Shown: positions 30,650 through 40,505 of the stretch, piece by piece | Numbering within the stretch: position 1 is the stretch's first letter | Layout: every line of letters begins with the position of its first letter | From: Rhodoplanes serenus | GTDB lineage: Bacteria > Pseudomonadota > Alphaproteobacteria > Rhizobiales > Xanthobacteraceae | Length of the DNA: 64,000 nt | NCBI GenBank assembly: GCA_009720755.1 | Contig: WNKV01000006.1 | Coordinates: forward strand, 206,848 to 270,847 | Direction of reading: 5' to 3' | The notes under the pieces: generated by a model | The model's input: the letters and a program-made list of their open reading frames with translations, nothing else | The model's database searches: none | Told to the model about the DNA's origin: nothing | Translations under genes and position numbers: made by a program

Positions 30650-31039
30650 ATGTCGAAGATCACCCAGGGAGCGTTCTCATTCCTCCCCGACCTCACCGAC
30701 CAGCAGATCGCCGCCCAGATCGAGTATGCTCTCGGGAACGGCTGGGCCGTGAGCCTGGAGTTCACCGACGACCCGCATCCGCGCCACACCTACTGGGACA
30801 TGTGGGGCATCCCGATGTTCGACCTGCGCGACGCCGCCGGCGTCATGGGCGAGCTGAAGGCGTGCCGCGCGGCGCATCCGGACAGCTACATCCGCCTGTC
30901 GGCCTTCGACTCGACTCGCGGCTGGGAGACGGTGCGGCTCGCCTTCCTGGTGCATCGGCCCAAGCAGGAGGCGCGCTACCGGCTGGAGCGCAGCGAGGGA
31001 AACGGGCGCAGCCAGCGCTATTCGATGGTGCGGGCCTGA
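30650..31039 (+). CDS. cbbS: RuBisCO small subunit (red type)
   Basis: The 129-residue small subunit pairs with CbbL to form the L8S8 enzyme. It begins [22 protein letters not shown] and has the C-terminal extension (about residues 105-129) that marks red-type small subunits. AAGGAGAC lies just before the ATG at 30650. A repeat separates it from cbbL, an unusual insertion in such a tightly matched gene pair. Confidence 0.96.
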   Translation: MSKITQGAFSFLPDLTDQQIAAQIEYALGNGWAVSLEFTDDPHPRHTYWDMWGIPMFDLRDAAGVMGELKACRAAHPDSYIRLSAFDSTRGWETVRLAFLVHRPKQEARYRLERSEGNGRSQRYSMVRA

Positions 31040-31074
31040 GCCTGCGGCTCCGACCGCCGACGCACCTCCCGCTC

Positions 31075-31143
31075 GTCCCCGCGAAAGCGGGGACCTAGGG
31101 GCGGCACGGCTCGACGCTTCTGGATGCCCGCCTGCGCGGGCAT
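31075..31143 (+). repeat. Family D double-hairpin repeat between cbbS and cbbX
   Basis: Two perfect hairpins stand 29 bases apart: GTCCCCGC-gaaa-GCGGGGAC at 31075-31094 and ATGCCCGC-ctgc-GCGGGCAT at 31124-31143. The pair looks like a mobile intergenic palindromic unit. It separates the RuBisCO structural genes from the activase gene and could stabilise the upstream message. Confidence 0.75.
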
Positions 31144-31201
31144 GAGCGGAAATCGGGGCTGGGGCCTCGGATGACAGGATAGTGCAGGACAGGGTACGGC
31201 C

Positions 31202-32131
31202 ATGACCATCGCCACGATCGAGACGGGGCAGGCGGTGCCGGTCGCGGATGCCACCGCGCCGCAGGACGAGGCGCGCGTCGACCTCAAGGCGCTGTACCGC
31301 GACACTCAGATCGACACGGTGCTGGCCGAGCTGGACGCCGCGCTGATCGGGCTGAAGCCGGTGAAGCAGCGCATCCGCGAGATCGCCGCCTATCTCTTGG
31401 TCGACAAGGCGCGCCGGCTGCACGGCCTGTCGTCGAGCCCGCCGACGCTGCACATGGCGTTCACCGGCAATCCGGGCACCGGCAAGACCACGGTGGCGCT
31501 GCGGATGGCGTCGATCCTCCATCGGCTCGGCTACGTGCGGAAGGGGCATCTCGTCTCGGTCACCCGCGACGACCTCGTCGGCCAGTACATCGGCCACACG
31601 GCGCCGAAGACCAAGGAGGTCCTCAAGCGCGCCATGGGGGGCGTCCTGTTCATCGACGAGGCGTACTATCTCTACCGCCCCGAGAACGAGAAGGACTACG
31701 GCCAGGAGGCCATCGAGATCCTGCTTCAGGTGATGGAGAACCAGCGCGACGACCTGGTGGTGATCCTGGCCGGCTACGGCGACCGCATGGAGACGTTCTT
31801 TTCGGCCAATCCGGGCTTCCGCTCCCGCATCACGCATCATATCGATTTCCCGGACTACGACGACGCCGAGCTGGTGGCGATCACCGAGGCGCTCGCGGCG
31901 GCCGAAGGTTACCGCTTCGACGAGACGGCGCGGGCGGCGCTGTGCGACTACGTGACGGCGCGGCGGCGCCGCCCGTCCTTCGCCAACGCGCGCTCCATGC
32001 GCAATGCCTTCGACCGCGCCCGGCTGCGTCAGGCGATGCGCCTGTTCGAGGCCGACGCGCCGGTCGACCGCGACGCGCTGCGCACCATCACGGCGGCGGA
32101 GATCCGGGCGAGCCGCGTGTTCTCGGATTGA
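31202..32131 (+). CDS. cbbX: Red-type RuBisCO activase CbbX
   Basis: CbbX is an AAA+ ATPase that remodels inhibited red-type RuBisCO by transiently pulling the large-subunit C terminus. The 309-residue protein has Walker A GNPGTGKT at 89-96, Walker B VLFIDEA with Asp152/Glu153, the pore-loop stretch YIGHTAPKT, and the sensor/arginine region of the family. The length matches Rhodobacter CbbX. Its place after cbbS agrees with the red-type enzyme. Confidence 0.96.
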   Translation: MTIATIETGQAVPVADATAPQDEARVDLKALYRDTQIDTVLAELDAALIGLKPVKQRIREIAAYLLVDKARRLHGLSSSPPTLHMAFTGNPGTGKTTVALRMASILHRLGYVRKGHLVSVTRDDLVGQYIGHTAPKTKEVLKRAMGGVLFIDEAYYLYRPENEKDYGQEAIEILLQVMENQRDDLVVILAGYGDRMETFFSANPGFRSRITHHIDFPDYDDAELVAITEALAAAEGYRFDETARAALCDYVTARRRRPSFANARSMRNAFDRARLRQAMRLFEADAPVDRDALRTITAAEIRASRVFSD

Positions 32132-32204
32132 GGCAAGCGGCCCGCGACACGAGACACCAGGCCGGCGGCCGCGAGGCGTCGGCCGGGAAGGGACAGGGAA
32201 GATC

Positions 32205-33248
32205 ATGTCGGAGACACTCGACGAGTACCTTGGGCGGTGGGCCGGAACGGACCCTCTGCGCCAAGCGGTGCGGGCGACCGTGACGGCCCTGGCGAGCGGC
32301 ACCGCGGCCATCGCGGCGCTGGTCGCCGACGGTCCGCTGGCCGGCGAGCTGGCGGCGAGCCGCGGCGTCGGCGCCGACGGCTATGACGACCAGAAGGAGC
32401 TCGACGTCCGCGCCGACGAGATCCTCCTCGGCAGCCTCGCCGGCAAGCCGGTCGCCGCCTATGCGTCCGAGGAAGCCGAGCTGCCGGTGCCGGTGACGCC
32501 GGGCGCGCCGCTGATCGTCGCCATCGATCCGCTCGACGGCTCCTCCAACATCGACACCGACGTCACCATCGGCACCATCTTCTCGGTGCTGCCGGCCCCC
32601 GAGGGCGTCGACCCGGTCTCCGAGGCGGCGTACTTCCAGCCCGGCCGCGCCCAGCTCGCCGCCGGTTACGCGGTGTACGGCCCCCACACGGCGTTTGTGC
32701 TGAGCGTCGGCGAGGGAACCACGCATTTCGTGCTCGACCGCGCCGCCGGCACCTACCGGCTGGTCAAGGAGCGCGTGACGATCCCGACCGTCGCCCGCGA
32801 GTTCGCCATCAACATGTCGAACCACCGGCACTGGGACGAAAGGCTGCGCCTCTACATCGACGATCTCTTGCAGGGCAAGGACGGGCCGCGCGAGGCCGAC
32901 TACAACATGCGCTGGATCGCCTCGATGGTGGCGGAGGCGCATCGCATCATCATCCGCGGCGGCATCTACTTGTATCCGGCCGACACGCGCGCCGGCTACA
33001 CGCAGGGGCGGCTGCGGCTCATCTACGAGGCGTTTCCGATCGCGCTGCTGATGGAGCAGTCGGGCGCGGCGGCCACCGACGGGCGCACCCCGATCCTGGA
33101 TCTGGTTCCCGAGAGGCTGCACCAGCGGGTGCCGCTGATCTTCGGCTCGCGCGAGAAGGTCGAGCGCGTCTCCAACTATCTGACGGGACCCGGCGAGATC
33201 GCCGAGCGCGCGCCGCTGTTCGGCCGGCGCGGCCTGCTCACCGCCTAA
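32205..33248 (+). CDS. cbbF: Class I fructose-1,6-bisphosphatase
   Basis: The 347-residue enzyme dephosphorylates fructose-1,6-bisphosphate, and in many autotrophs also sedoheptulose-1,7-bisphosphate, in RuBP regeneration. Metal-binding residues are seen in ASEEAE (Glu89, Glu90) and [11 protein letters not shown] (Asp108, Asp111). [10 protein letters not shown] and [15 protein letters not shown] are typical of class I. The ATG at 32205 follows GGACAGGGAAG; the frame is open upstream through cbbX by chance. Confidence 0.95.
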   Translation: MSETLDEYLGRWAGTDPLRQAVRATVTALASGTAAIAALVADGPLAGELAASRGVGADGYDDQKELDVRADEILLGSLAGKPVAAYASEEAELPVPVTPGAPLIVAIDPLDGSSNIDTDVTIGTIFSVLPAPEGVDPVSEAAYFQPGRAQLAAGYAVYGPHTAFVLSVGEGTTHFVLDRAAGTYRLVKERVTIPTVAREFAINMSNHRHWDERLRLYIDDLLQGKDGPREADYNMRWIASMVAEAHRIIIRGGIYLYPADTRAGYTQGRLRLIYEAFPIALLMEQSGAAATDGRTPILDLVPERLHQRVPLIFGSREKVERVSNYLTGPGEIAERAPLFGRRGLLTA

Positions 33249-33318
33249 GTGTCGGCCGCACAGGGAAGGTCCGCGTCCCACAGGTTCGTTTTCGACAAGT
33301 CATTTCTGGAAGTCAGCC

Positions 33319-34197
33319 ATGTCCATCAAGCATCCGATCATCGCCGTCACCGGCTCCTCCGGGGCCGGCACCACCTCGGTGAAGCGCACCTTCGAGCAGA
33401 TCTTCCGGCGCGAGGGCGTGCGCGCCGCCTATGTGGAGGGTGACGCCTTCCACCGCTACAACCGGGTCGAGATGCGCGAGCGGATGGCGGAAGAGGCCCG
33501 GACCGGCAACGCCCACTACAGCCACTTCAGCCCCGAGACCAACCTGTTCGAGGAGCTGGAGGCGCTGTTCGAGAGCTATGGCCGCTGCGGCCGCGGCCGC
33601 CTGCGCCACTACGTGCACGACGCCGAGGAGGCCAAGCTCTACGGTGCCGAGCCCGGCTGCTTCACCGCGTGGGAGGATGTCGAGCCCGACACCGAGCTTC
33701 TGTTCTACGAGGGCCTGCACGGCGCCGTCGTCACCGACAAGGTCAACGTTGCCCGCCATGTGGACCTCAAGATCGGCGTGGTGCCGGTGATCAATCTCGA
33801 ATGGATTCAGAAGCTGCACCGTGACCGCGCCACCCGCGGCTACTCCACCGAGACCGTCACCGACACCATCCTGCGGCGGATGCCGGACTACGTGCACTAC
33901 ATCTGCCCGCAGTTCACCGAGACCGACATCAACTTCCAGCGCGCCCCGACGGTCGACACCTCGAACCCGTTCGTGGCCCGCTGGATTCCGACGCCCGACG
34001 AGTCGATCGTGGTGATCCGCTTCCGCAATCCGCGTGGCATCGACTTCTCGTATCTGCTGTCGATGTTGCAGGGGAGCTGGATGAGCCGCGCCAACTCCAT
34101 CGTCATCCCGGGCAACAAGATGGATCTCGCCATGCAGCTCATCCTGACGCCGATGATCCTGAAGATCGTCGAGCGCAAGCGGCGCGCCATGGCGTGA
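33319..34197 (+). CDS. cbbP: Phosphoribulokinase
   Basis: The 292-residue kinase phosphorylates ribulose-5-phosphate with ATP to give RuBP, a step unique to the Calvin cycle. Residues 12-20 (GSSGAGTTS) form the P-loop. The protein matches the proteobacterial octameric, NADH-activated class, with [18 protein letters not shown] and FYEGLHG. It lies 70 bp after cbbF. A family B repeat follows before cbbT. Confidence 0.96.
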   Translation: MSIKHPIIAVTGSSGAGTTSVKRTFEQIFRREGVRAAYVEGDAFHRYNRVEMRERMAEEARTGNAHYSHFSPETNLFEELEALFESYGRCGRGRLRHYVHDAEEAKLYGAEPGCFTAWEDVEPDTELLFYEGLHGAVVTDKVNVARHVDLKIGVVPVINLEWIQKLHRDRATRGYSTETVTDTILRRMPDYVHYICPQFTETDINFQRAPTVDTSNPFVARWIPTPDESIVVIRFRNPRGIDFSYLLSMLQGSWMSRANSIVIPGNKMDLAMQLILTPMILKIVERKRRAMA

Positions 34198-34207
34198 CAT
34201 CGAGCTT

Positions 34208-34308
34208 GTCATTCCGGGGTGCGCCCAAGGCGCGACCCGCAATCCAGCGACGAATCCGAAGGTGCGGTTGGAGTCCGGGTTCGGCGCTGGGCGCCGTCCC
34301 GGAACGAC
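34208..34308 (+). repeat. Family B palindromic repeat between cbbP and cbbT
   Basis: The element begins GTCATTCCGG at 34208 and ends CCGGAACGAC at 34308, with inner GCGCCCAAGGCGCG and GGCGCTGGGCGCC hairpins. It has the same architecture as 30506-30608 but with one mismatch in the terminal arms. Confidence 0.75.
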
Positions 34309-34340
34309 CGCCGGACACGAGACACATCGGGAGAAACCAG

Positions 34341-36371
34341 ATGACCATGTCGGCGACGATGGAGCGCCAGGATCAGCAGGGCGGGCTCGCCTGGCCGGTG
34401 ACGGCGGCGCTGCGGGCGCTCGCCATGGACGCCGTCGAGGCGGCGAAGTCGGGCCATCCGGGCGCCCCCATGGGCATGGCCGAGATCGCCGCGGTGCTGT
34501 GGCGCAGCGTGCTGCGCCACGACCCGGCCGATCCGCGCTGGCCCGACCGCGACCGCTTCGTGCTGTCCAACGGCCACGCCTCGATGCTGCTCTACGGGCT
34601 TCTGCACCTCACCGGCTACGACCTGCCGATCGCGGAGCTGAAGCGCTTCCGTCAGCTCCATTCCAAGACGCCCGGCCATCCGGAATACGGCATGACGCCG
34701 GGGGTGGAGACCACCACGGGTCCGCTCGGCCAGGGTCTCGCCAACGCGGTCGGCATGGCGCTGGCCGAGAAGACGCTGGCGGCCCAGTTCAACCGTCCGG
34801 GCCACACCATCGTGGACCATCGCACCTTCGTGTTCATGGGTGACGGCTGCCTGATGGAGGGCATCAGCCACGAGGCCGCGTCGCTCGCCGGCCGGCTCGG
34901 CCTCGGAAAGCTGATCGCGTTCTGGGACGACAACGGCATCTCCATCGACGGCAAGGTCGAGGAGTGGTTCGCCGACGACACGCCGGCGCGCTTCCGCGCC
35001 TATGGCTGGCAGGTGCTGACCGGGGTCGACGGCCACGATCCCGCCGCCATCGCGGCCGCGGTCGCGCTGGCGCTCGCGGCGACCGATCGGCCGACACTGA
35101 TCTGCTGCCGCACCACCATCGGGCGCGGCGCGCCGACCAAGCAGGGCCACCAGGACACCCACGGGGCGCCGCTCGGAGCCGAGGAGATCGCCCGTGCCCG
35201 CGCCGCCATGGGCTGGACCCATCCGCCGTTCCATGTTCCCGCCGACGTCTATGCCGCGTGGGACTGTCGTCCGCGCGGCAAGGCGCTGTCGGCCGACTGG
35301 GCCACCCGCTTCGCCGCCTATGCGGCGGCGTATCCGGACCTCGCCGCCGAGTTCGAGCGGCGGCTGGCCGGCGACCTGCCGGAGGGCTTCGCGGCCGCTG
35401 CCGACGCCGCGCTTGCCGCCGAGACGGCGGCCGGCAGCGTCGCCACCCGCAAGGCCGGGCAGATCGCCCTCGGGGCGTTCGCCAAGGCGCTGCCCGAGCT
35501 GATCGGCGGCTCCGCCGATCTCGCCCACTCGAACCTCACCATCCATGCCGGCTCGACCCCGGTGACCCGCGATCCGGCCGGCAACCAGGTGTTCTTCGGG
35601 GTGCGCGAGTTCGGTATGAGCGCCATTGCCAACGGGCTGGCACTGCACGGCGGCTTCGTGCCCTTCGTCGCCACCTTCCTGGTGTTCTCCGACTACGCCC
35701 GCAACGCGGTGCGGATGTCGGCCCTGATGGGGCTGCGGGTGGTCTATGTGTTCACCCACGACTCCATCGCGGTCGGCGAGGACGGCCCGACCCACCAGCC
35801 GATCGAGCATGTGGAGAGCCTGCGGCTGATCCCCGGTCTCGACGTCTGGCGCCCGGCCGATGCCGCCGAGACGGCGGTCGCCTGGCAGGCGGCGCTGGCG
35901 CGCCGCGACGGGCCGACGGCGCTGATCCTCACCCGGCAGGCGCTGCCGCCGCAGCCGGCCGAGGGCCTGGCGGATCTCCCCGCCACCGGCGCCCGCGTGC
36001 TGGTCGGGCCGGCCGATGCGGTCGCGACGCTGGTCGCCACCGGCTCGGAGGTGCGCATCGCCACCGAGGCGGCCGCCGCGCTCGCCGCCGAGGGGGTGCC
36101 GGTGCGGGTGGTCTCGATGCCCTGCGTCGAGCGGTTCGAGGCGCAGCCGGCGGCGGCGCGGGCCGCCCTGGTGCCGGCCGACCGCCCGGTGGTGGTGATC
36201 GAGGCGGGCACGACGCGCGGCTGGCGCGGCCTCGCCGGGCCGTCGGGCCGGGTGATCGGCGTCGATCGCTTCGGCGAGTCGGCGCCCGAGAAGGATCTGT
36301 TGAAGCTGTTCGGCTTCACGGCCGCTGCGGTGGCCGAGGTGGTGCGCGAGACCGTGGGAGCGGCGGCATGA
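34341..36371 (+). CDS. cbbT: Transketolase
   Basis: The 676-residue thiamine-diphosphate enzyme moves two-carbon ketol units between sugar phosphates in RuBP regeneration. The N-terminal substrate His is in [12 protein letters not shown], the ThDP-binding motif is [18 protein letters not shown] (roughly 155-172), and the pyrimidine domain carries [26 protein letters not shown] precedes the ATG at 34341. Its stop overlaps the cbbE start in an ATGA. Confidence 0.96.
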   Translation: MTMSATMERQDQQGGLAWPVTAALRALAMDAVEAAKSGHPGAPMGMAEIAAVLWRSVLRHDPADPRWPDRDRFVLSNGHASMLLYGLLHLTGYDLPIAELKRFRQLHSKTPGHPEYGMTPGVETTTGPLGQGLANAVGMALAEKTLAAQFNRPGHTIVDHRTFVFMGDGCLMEGISHEAASLAGRLGLGKLIAFWDDNGISIDGKVEEWFADDTPARFRAYGWQVLTGVDGHDPAAIAAAVALALAATDRPTLICCRTTIGRGAPTKQGHQDTHGAPLGAEEIARARAAMGWTHPPFHVPADVYAAWDCRPRGKALSADWATRFAAYAAAYPDLAAEFERRLAGDLPEGFAAAADAALAAETAAGSVATRKAGQIALGAFAKALPELIGGSADLAHSNLTIHAGSTPVTRDPAGNQVFFGVREFGMSAIANGLALHGGFVPFVATFLVFSDYARNAVRMSALMGLRVVYVFTHDSIAVGEDGPTHQPIEHVESLRLIPGLDVWRPADAAETAVAWQAALARRDGPTALILTRQALPPQPAEGLADLPATGARVLVGPADAVATLVATGSEVRIATEAAAALAAEGVPVRVVSMPCVERFEAQPAAARAALVPADRPVVVIEAGTTRGWRGLAGPSGRVIGVDRFGESAPEKDLLKLFGFTAAAVAEVVRETVGAAA

Positions 36372-37069
36372 ACCCGATCGTCATCGCGCCCTCGATCCTG
36401 TCGGCCGACTTCGCCAGGCTGGGCGCCGAGATCGCCGCGGTCGAGCAGGCCGGTGCCGACTGGATTCATTTCGACGTGATGGACAATCACTTCGTGCCGA
36501 ACCTCACCTTCGGCCCGATGGTGCTGAAGGCGGTGCGGCCGCACACGCGGCTGCCGATCGACGTGCACCTGATGGTGCAGCCGGTCGACGCCCTGGTGGA
36601 AGGCTTCGCGGCCGCCGGTGCCGACCTGATCGCCGTGCATGTGGAGGCGTGTCCGCATCTCGACCGCACGCTCCAGCTCATCCGGTCGAAGGGCAAGCAG
36701 ACCGGCGTCGTCCTCAATCCGGCGACACCCGCGGCAGCGCTCGACTGCGTGCTGCCGGAGGTCGACCTGGTGCTGCTGATGACGGTCAATCCCGGCTTCG
36801 CGGGGCAGAGCTTCATCGGCGCGGTGGTCGACAAGATCCGCACCGTGCGGCGGATGATCGACGCAACCGGCCGTCCCATCCGGCTCGAGGTGGATGGTGG
36901 CATCACGCCGGCGACCATCGGGGCGGCGGCGGCGGCCGGCGCCGACACCTTCGTGGCCGGCAGCGCGGTGTTCGGGGGGAAGGATTACGCGGCGGCCATC
37001 ACCGCATTGCGGGCCGGCGCCGCGGCAGCGATCCCCGCCGCGGCGGCGCCGCGGCGCGAGGTCGCCTGA
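36368..37069 (+). CDS. cbbE: Ribulose-phosphate 3-epimerase
   Basis: The 233-residue TIM-barrel enzyme interconverts ribulose-5-phosphate and xylulose-5-phosphate. Metal and catalytic residues are in [12 protein letters not shown] (His, Asp), the HVEAC segment and EVDGGIT. The ATGA overlap with cbbT implies coupled translation. The last 20 residues are an Ala/Arg-rich extension. It ends the operon, which therefore contains L, S, X, F, P, T and E but no cbbA aldolase. Confidence 0.95.
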   Translation: MNPIVIAPSILSADFARLGAEIAAVEQAGADWIHFDVMDNHFVPNLTFGPMVLKAVRPHTRLPIDVHLMVQPVDALVEGFAAAGADLIAVHVEACPHLDRTLQLIRSKGKQTGVVLNPATPAAALDCVLPEVDLVLLMTVNPGFAGQSFIGAVVDKIRTVRRMIDATGRPIRLEVDGGITPATIGAAAAAGADTFVAGSAVFGGKDYAAAITALRAGAAAAIPAAAAPRREVA

Positions 37070-37106
37070 GCGGCGGGCGTGAAGATCCCGGCCGCCGGCT
37101 CGGTTC

Positions 37107-38072
37107 TCATGACAGCAGGAGATCGCAGTAGCGCTCACCCGTCCGGGTGCCGGCGATCACGTCCAAGAACAGGAACTGGCCGGACGGGTTGATCTCCAGG
37201 AAGAAGATGCGGCCGTCCGGGTCCTCGCGCAGATCGACGGCGCCGCTGGCGAGCCCGAGCCGCCGGCACAGGACGAGCAGCTTCTCGATCAACCCGGCCG
37301 GCAGTGTCGCCTGGACGAGCCCGTAGTCCTGATCGAGCCGCCAGTCGTAATGGGCCTTGGGATTGCGGATCGTCACCTCAGTGACGAAGGCGTCGTCGCC
37401 GATCAGCATCACCCGGTACTCGCGGCCGCGCGGGATGTAGCGCTGGAAGATCACCGGCGCGAAGTCGAGCCGCCACAGGTCCGCCAAGTCCTCGGGCCGC
37501 AGCGGCCGCGTGTCGGTCATCATCAGATCGGTGCCGGAGAATGCCTTGTAGATGACCGCGTCGTGCCGCTCCGCGAAGGCGCGGACCTCCTCGGCATCGT
37601 TGCCGATCAGCGTCGGCGGCACATCGAGCCCGATCGCAGCCGCGACGGCGAGCTGATAGGGCTTGTAGGCCGCGCGCTGCTCGGCCTCGGGATCGTTGTA
37701 GATCGGCCGCCCGGCCGCCGCCAGGAGGCCCCACAGTGCCTCGCGACACTCGCGCGCCGCAAAGCGGCGCTCCTCGGCGTTCCTGATCCGCGGATCGACG
37801 GCCGGATGAAGCGGGCGGCGCCACCAGATCGCGTGATAGTCGCCGAGCGGCCGGTCGCCGAGGCGGACGTCGACCGCGGCGCCGCCGCCGTCGTGGTCGG
37901 CCACCGCCAGCGAGGCGCGCAGCCGTCCGGGGAACAGCGCCGTGTCGACGATGTCGGCGTCGGCACCACGCTTCTGCAAGAGGCCCTGGATGGCGACGGC
38001 ATGGAAGTCGTCGTCCTTGGACAGGATCAGCACACGTTTCCCGGCCGACGGGCCGGCACTGATTTGGGACAT
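37107..38072 (-). CDS. ATP-grasp peptide ligase, MvdC/MvdD (graspetide maturase) type
   Basis: The 321-residue protein has an N-terminal pre-ATP-grasp domain (about 10-110: RVLILSKDDDFHAVAI, DYHAIWWRRP) and an ATP-grasp domain with nucleotide Lys in KPYQLAVAAAIG and IYKAFSG and Mg2+ ligands in VDLREDPDG and FLEINPSGQ. The WWRRP and EINPSGQ signatures match the family that makes microviridins and related graspetides, where side-chain Ser/Thr or Lys is joined to Asp/Glu of a precursor peptide. The gene directly upstream encodes a plausible precursor, 40 bp away. GTG at 38078 is an alternative start. RimK-like ligase activity on another substrate is the main alternative. Confidence 0.8.
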   Translation of the reverse strand: MSQISAGPSAGKRVLILSKDDDFHAVAIQGLLQKRGADADIVDTALFPGRLRASLAVADHDGGGAAVDVRLGDRPLGDYHAIWWRRPLHPAVDPRIRNAEERRFAARECREALWGLLAAAGRPIYNDPEAEQRAAYKPYQLAVAAAIGLDVPPTLIGNDAEEVRAFAERHDAVIYKAFSGTDLMMTDTRPLRPEDLADLWRLDFAPVIFQRYIPRGREYRVMLIGDDAFVTEVTIRNPKAHYDWRLDQDYGLVQATLPAGLIEKLLVLCRRLGLASGAVDLREDPDGRIFFLEINPSGQFLFLDVIAGTRTGERYCDLLLS

Positions 38073-38112
38073 GGGCACCGACGCTGGAGCAGACGCGGAC
38101 CGCGGGTGGTGC

Positions 38113-38499
38113 TCAGATCGGGATGTCGATCACGCCGCCGGTGCCCGGATCGTCGTTCTTGATGTCGTCGGTCACCGTGATGGTCTTTCCGGCATCGGTG
38201 GTCTGATCGGTGGTGACGTCGATGCCGACGCCCTGGGGCGGCTTGGTCTGGGTCGACGAGAAGGTCGGCGAGGAGGCGAGCTGCTGGGAGCAGGTCGAGT
38301 CGGTCCCGGTTGCCGAGGCGCGCACCTTGTCGATGTCGAGGCCGTTGACGCGGGCCCATTCGACCTCGAGCATCGCCTTGAGCTCTGCGTCGACCGCATC
38401 GGCGGCGACCTCCTTGGCACGGCTGTCGCGGGTGGTGACGAAGAGTTGCAGGCCCTTGTCGTCGAAGGGTTTGTCGGACGGCTTGTCGTCGGAGGTCAT
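38113..38499 (-). CDS. Candidate graspetide precursor peptide
   Basis: This 128-residue protein is not one I recognise by family. Residues 1-75 are charged and helical (GLQLFVTTRDSRAKEVAADAV), like a leader. Residues 76-128 are rich in Thr, Ser, Asp, Lys and Gly (SSPTFSSTQTKPPQG, VTTDQTTDAGK, TVTDDIKNDDPG), offering many nucleophile and carboxylate side chains for ester or amide crosslinks. A single Cys lies at residue 70. GGAG eight bases before the ATG at 38499 supports the start. It is immediately upstream of the ATP-grasp ligase on the same strand. The role is inferred from that pairing. Confidence 0.6.
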   Translation of the reverse strand: MTSDDKPSDKPFDDKGLQLFVTTRDSRAKEVAADAVDAELKAMLEVEWARVNGLDIDKVRASATGTDSTCSQQLASSPTFSSTQTKPPQGVGIDVTTDQTTDAGKTITVTDDIKNDDPGTGGVIDIPI

Positions 38500-38809
38500 G
38501 GGCGTACTCCAGCAAATCACGAAAGCAAGGACCGGATCGGTCCCGCCAGGCAATGAAAGGGTCGACGATGGGCGGTACCATCGCACGCTTTCAGCGGTTT
38601 TCAAGATCGGAACCAACCGGATGGCGTGGTGAGAGGGCGAACGAAGCCACTCCCGAGCCGCCCGCCAGCGGGCTGGCGGCGGCGCCGCGTGGACGTCGGT
38701 AGCGCGGTGCGACACTGCTGCCCCTCGTTGCGCTCGATCAAGGTGCCGCGTCGTTCTGGTCATATTAGAATGTGTTGCTCGGCGGCTTCGATCGGAGAGG
38801 AGAGGGCGC
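38500..38809 (+). other. Divergent spacer between the precursor gene and soxT
   Basis: These 310 bp separate two divergent units and must hold both promoters. An AT-rich patch CATATTAGAATGTG lies at about 38761-38774, 36 bp before the soxT start. TTGAAA on the minus strand near 38604-38609 could be a -35 for the precursor gene. Neither is firm. No gene is seen. Confidence 0.4.
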
Positions 38810-39919
38810 GTGGATGCCACGGTGATCATCGACCGGCTGGGCGAAGGGCCGGTGCTGACCCTCGGCGGCATCGCGGTCGGCGCGGCGTTCGGCTTCGCGG
38901 CCCAGCGCAGCCGCTTCTGCCTGCGGGCCGCGTCGATCGAGTTCTTCCATGGCCATGTCGGTCAGAAGGTCGCGGTCTGGCTGATGGCCTTCGCGACCGC
39001 CGTGGTGTGGACGCAAGCCTTCATCCTGCTCGATCTGCTCGACGTCTCCGAGGCCCGTCAGCTCGCCCAGCGCGGCAGCCTGTCGGGGGCGATCATCGGC
39101 GGCCTGATGTTCGGCGCCGGGATGATCATGACGCGCGGCTGCGCCAGCCGGCTGCTGGTGCTCTCCGCCACCGGAAACCTGCGGGCGCTGCTCTCCGGGC
39201 TGGTGATGGCGGTGGCGGCCCAGTCGGCCTATCGCGGCGCGCTGGCGCCACTGCGCGAGACCATCACGGGCTGGTGGACCATCGACGGGGCCGGTGCCCG
39301 CGATCTGCTGGTGGTGCTCGGGGTCGGCCACGGCCACGCGCTCGCGATCGGCCTGGTATGGTGCGCGGCGGCGTATTTCTACGCGGTCCGGAGCCGGCTG
39401 CCGGCCGGCACCTGGTTCACGGCCTCCGGCGTCGGCGGCATGGTGGCGGTCGGCTGGCTGCTCACTTACGTGATCTCGCAGGCGAGCTTCGCGCCCACCC
39501 GCATCACCAGCATCACCTTCACGGGGCCGTCCGCCGACACCCTGATGTTCGTGCTCGATCAGTCGCGCATGGTGTGGAACTTCGACATCGGCCTGGTGCC
39601 GGGCGTTTTCCTCGGGTCGCTCGCCGCCGCGCTCCTGTTCCGCGAGTTCCAGCTCCTCGGCTTCCGCGACGGCCACTCGATGCGGCGCTACATCGTCGGC
39701 GCGGTGCTGATGGGGTTCGGCGGCATGCTGGCGGGGGGCTGCGCGGTCGGCGCCGGGGTGTCGGGCGGCGCCATCTTCGCGCTCACCGCCTGGGTCACGC
39801 TCGCCTGCATCTGGGTCGCGGCCGGCGTCACCGACTGGCTGATGGACCGCGAGCCGGCGGTGCCGGCCGAAGTGGCCGCTGCCGCCGGGGCTTCGCAGGG
39901 CTCCGGCCGGGCCGGCTGA
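38810..39919 (+). CDS. soxT: YeeE/YedE family sulfur-compound transporter (SoxT-like)
   Basis: The 369-residue protein has about ten helices in two YeeE/YedE repeats. The paired Cys motifs RSRFCLR (about 33-39), TRGCASR (about 108-114) and AGGCAVGAGVSGG (about 305-317) match TsuA/YeeE thiosulfate transporters and the SoxT proteins of alphaproteobacterial sox clusters. It probably moves thiosulfate or another sulfane-sulfur species across the inner membrane. The start is a GTG at 38810 behind GGAGAGGAGAG. It opens the sox region. Confidence 0.82.
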   Translation: MDATVIIDRLGEGPVLTLGGIAVGAAFGFAAQRSRFCLRAASIEFFHGHVGQKVAVWLMAFATAVVWTQAFILLDLLDVSEARQLAQRGSLSGAIIGGLMFGAGMIMTRGCASRLLVLSATGNLRALLSGLVMAVAAQSAYRGALAPLRETITGWWTIDGAGARDLLVVLGVGHGHALAIGLVWCAAAYFYAVRSRLPAGTWFTASGVGGMVAVGWLLTYVISQASFAPTRITSITFTGPSADTLMFVLDQSRMVWNFDIGLVPGVFLGSLAAALLFREFQLLGFRDGHSMRRYIVGAVLMGFGGMLAGGCAVGAGVSGGAIFALTAWVTLACIWVAAGVTDWLMDREPAVPAEVAAAAGASQGSGRAG

Positions 39920-39922
39920 CGC

Positions 39923-40345
39923 TCACGGCGTCACGTCGGCGGGAAGCTGCTCCAGGAGCCGGTCCAGACGGCCCCAGAAGAAATCCTCGCCCGGATAGCC
40001 CTCGATCCGGCCGAGCTCGGCGCCGTCCAGCAGCAGCACGAAGGTCGGTGTGTAGCGGACCGGCCGTGCGAGCCGCAGCCCGGCGGCCGCCACGTCGCGC
40101 TTCTCGATCTCGCGCAGCGGTGCCCGCCGCGCCTCCGGTGTCTTGTGATAAATCGTGCCGATCTTGAGGTCCCACTCGCGGCAATAGGGGCAGCCGGCCT
40201 CGCGCACATACAGAAGCTGCACCCGCCCGCCTGCACCCGTGGCCGGCGAGGCTGCCGCCGGCATGGCACCACACGCGAGCACCGTGGCGGACAGAGCGGC
40301 GGTCGCGACTGCGAGAAGGGCGCGGCGATGAAGCGGGTTCGTCAT
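39923..40345 (-). CDS. soxS: Periplasmic thiol-disulfide protein SoxS
   Basis: The 140-residue precursor has a signal sequence (VLACGAMPAAA; it could be a lipoprotein signal at that Cys or a normal cleavage after AAA) and a thioredoxin-like domain with the redox motif GCPYC at about 51-55 and a cis-Pro in RYTPTFVLL. In Paracoccus SoxS keeps the SoxY carrier cysteine in a reactive state. The gene diverges from soxV, which supplies electrons to such proteins, with 160 bp between them. Confidence 0.78.
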   Translation of the reverse strand: MTNPLHRRALLAVATAALSATVLACGAMPAAASPATGAGGRVQLLYVREAGCPYCREWDLKIGTIYHKTPEARRAPLREIEKRDVAAAGLRLARPVRYTPTFVLLLDGAELGRIEGYPGEDFFWGRLDRLLEQLPADVTP

Positions 40346-40505
40346 GCGGCTGTCTCGTCGGGCTGTCTCGTCGCCGGGGACCGAGACGGCATGAATGCAC
40401 GATCGTTTATATTTGCAATCGTGGCGGCGACTGCGCCACCATGGCGCAAGCCAATATAACATGTGGTCGCGGCCCGACACCGCCGCGGCCGGGAGGGAAT
40501 GCCGG

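Noticed and set aside
38113..38871. Longer 252-codon version of the precursor peptide
   Set aside because: The upstream 124 codons are Arg/Ser/Pro-rich, overlap the soxT promoter and start, and the ATG at 38499 has a good ribosome-binding site.
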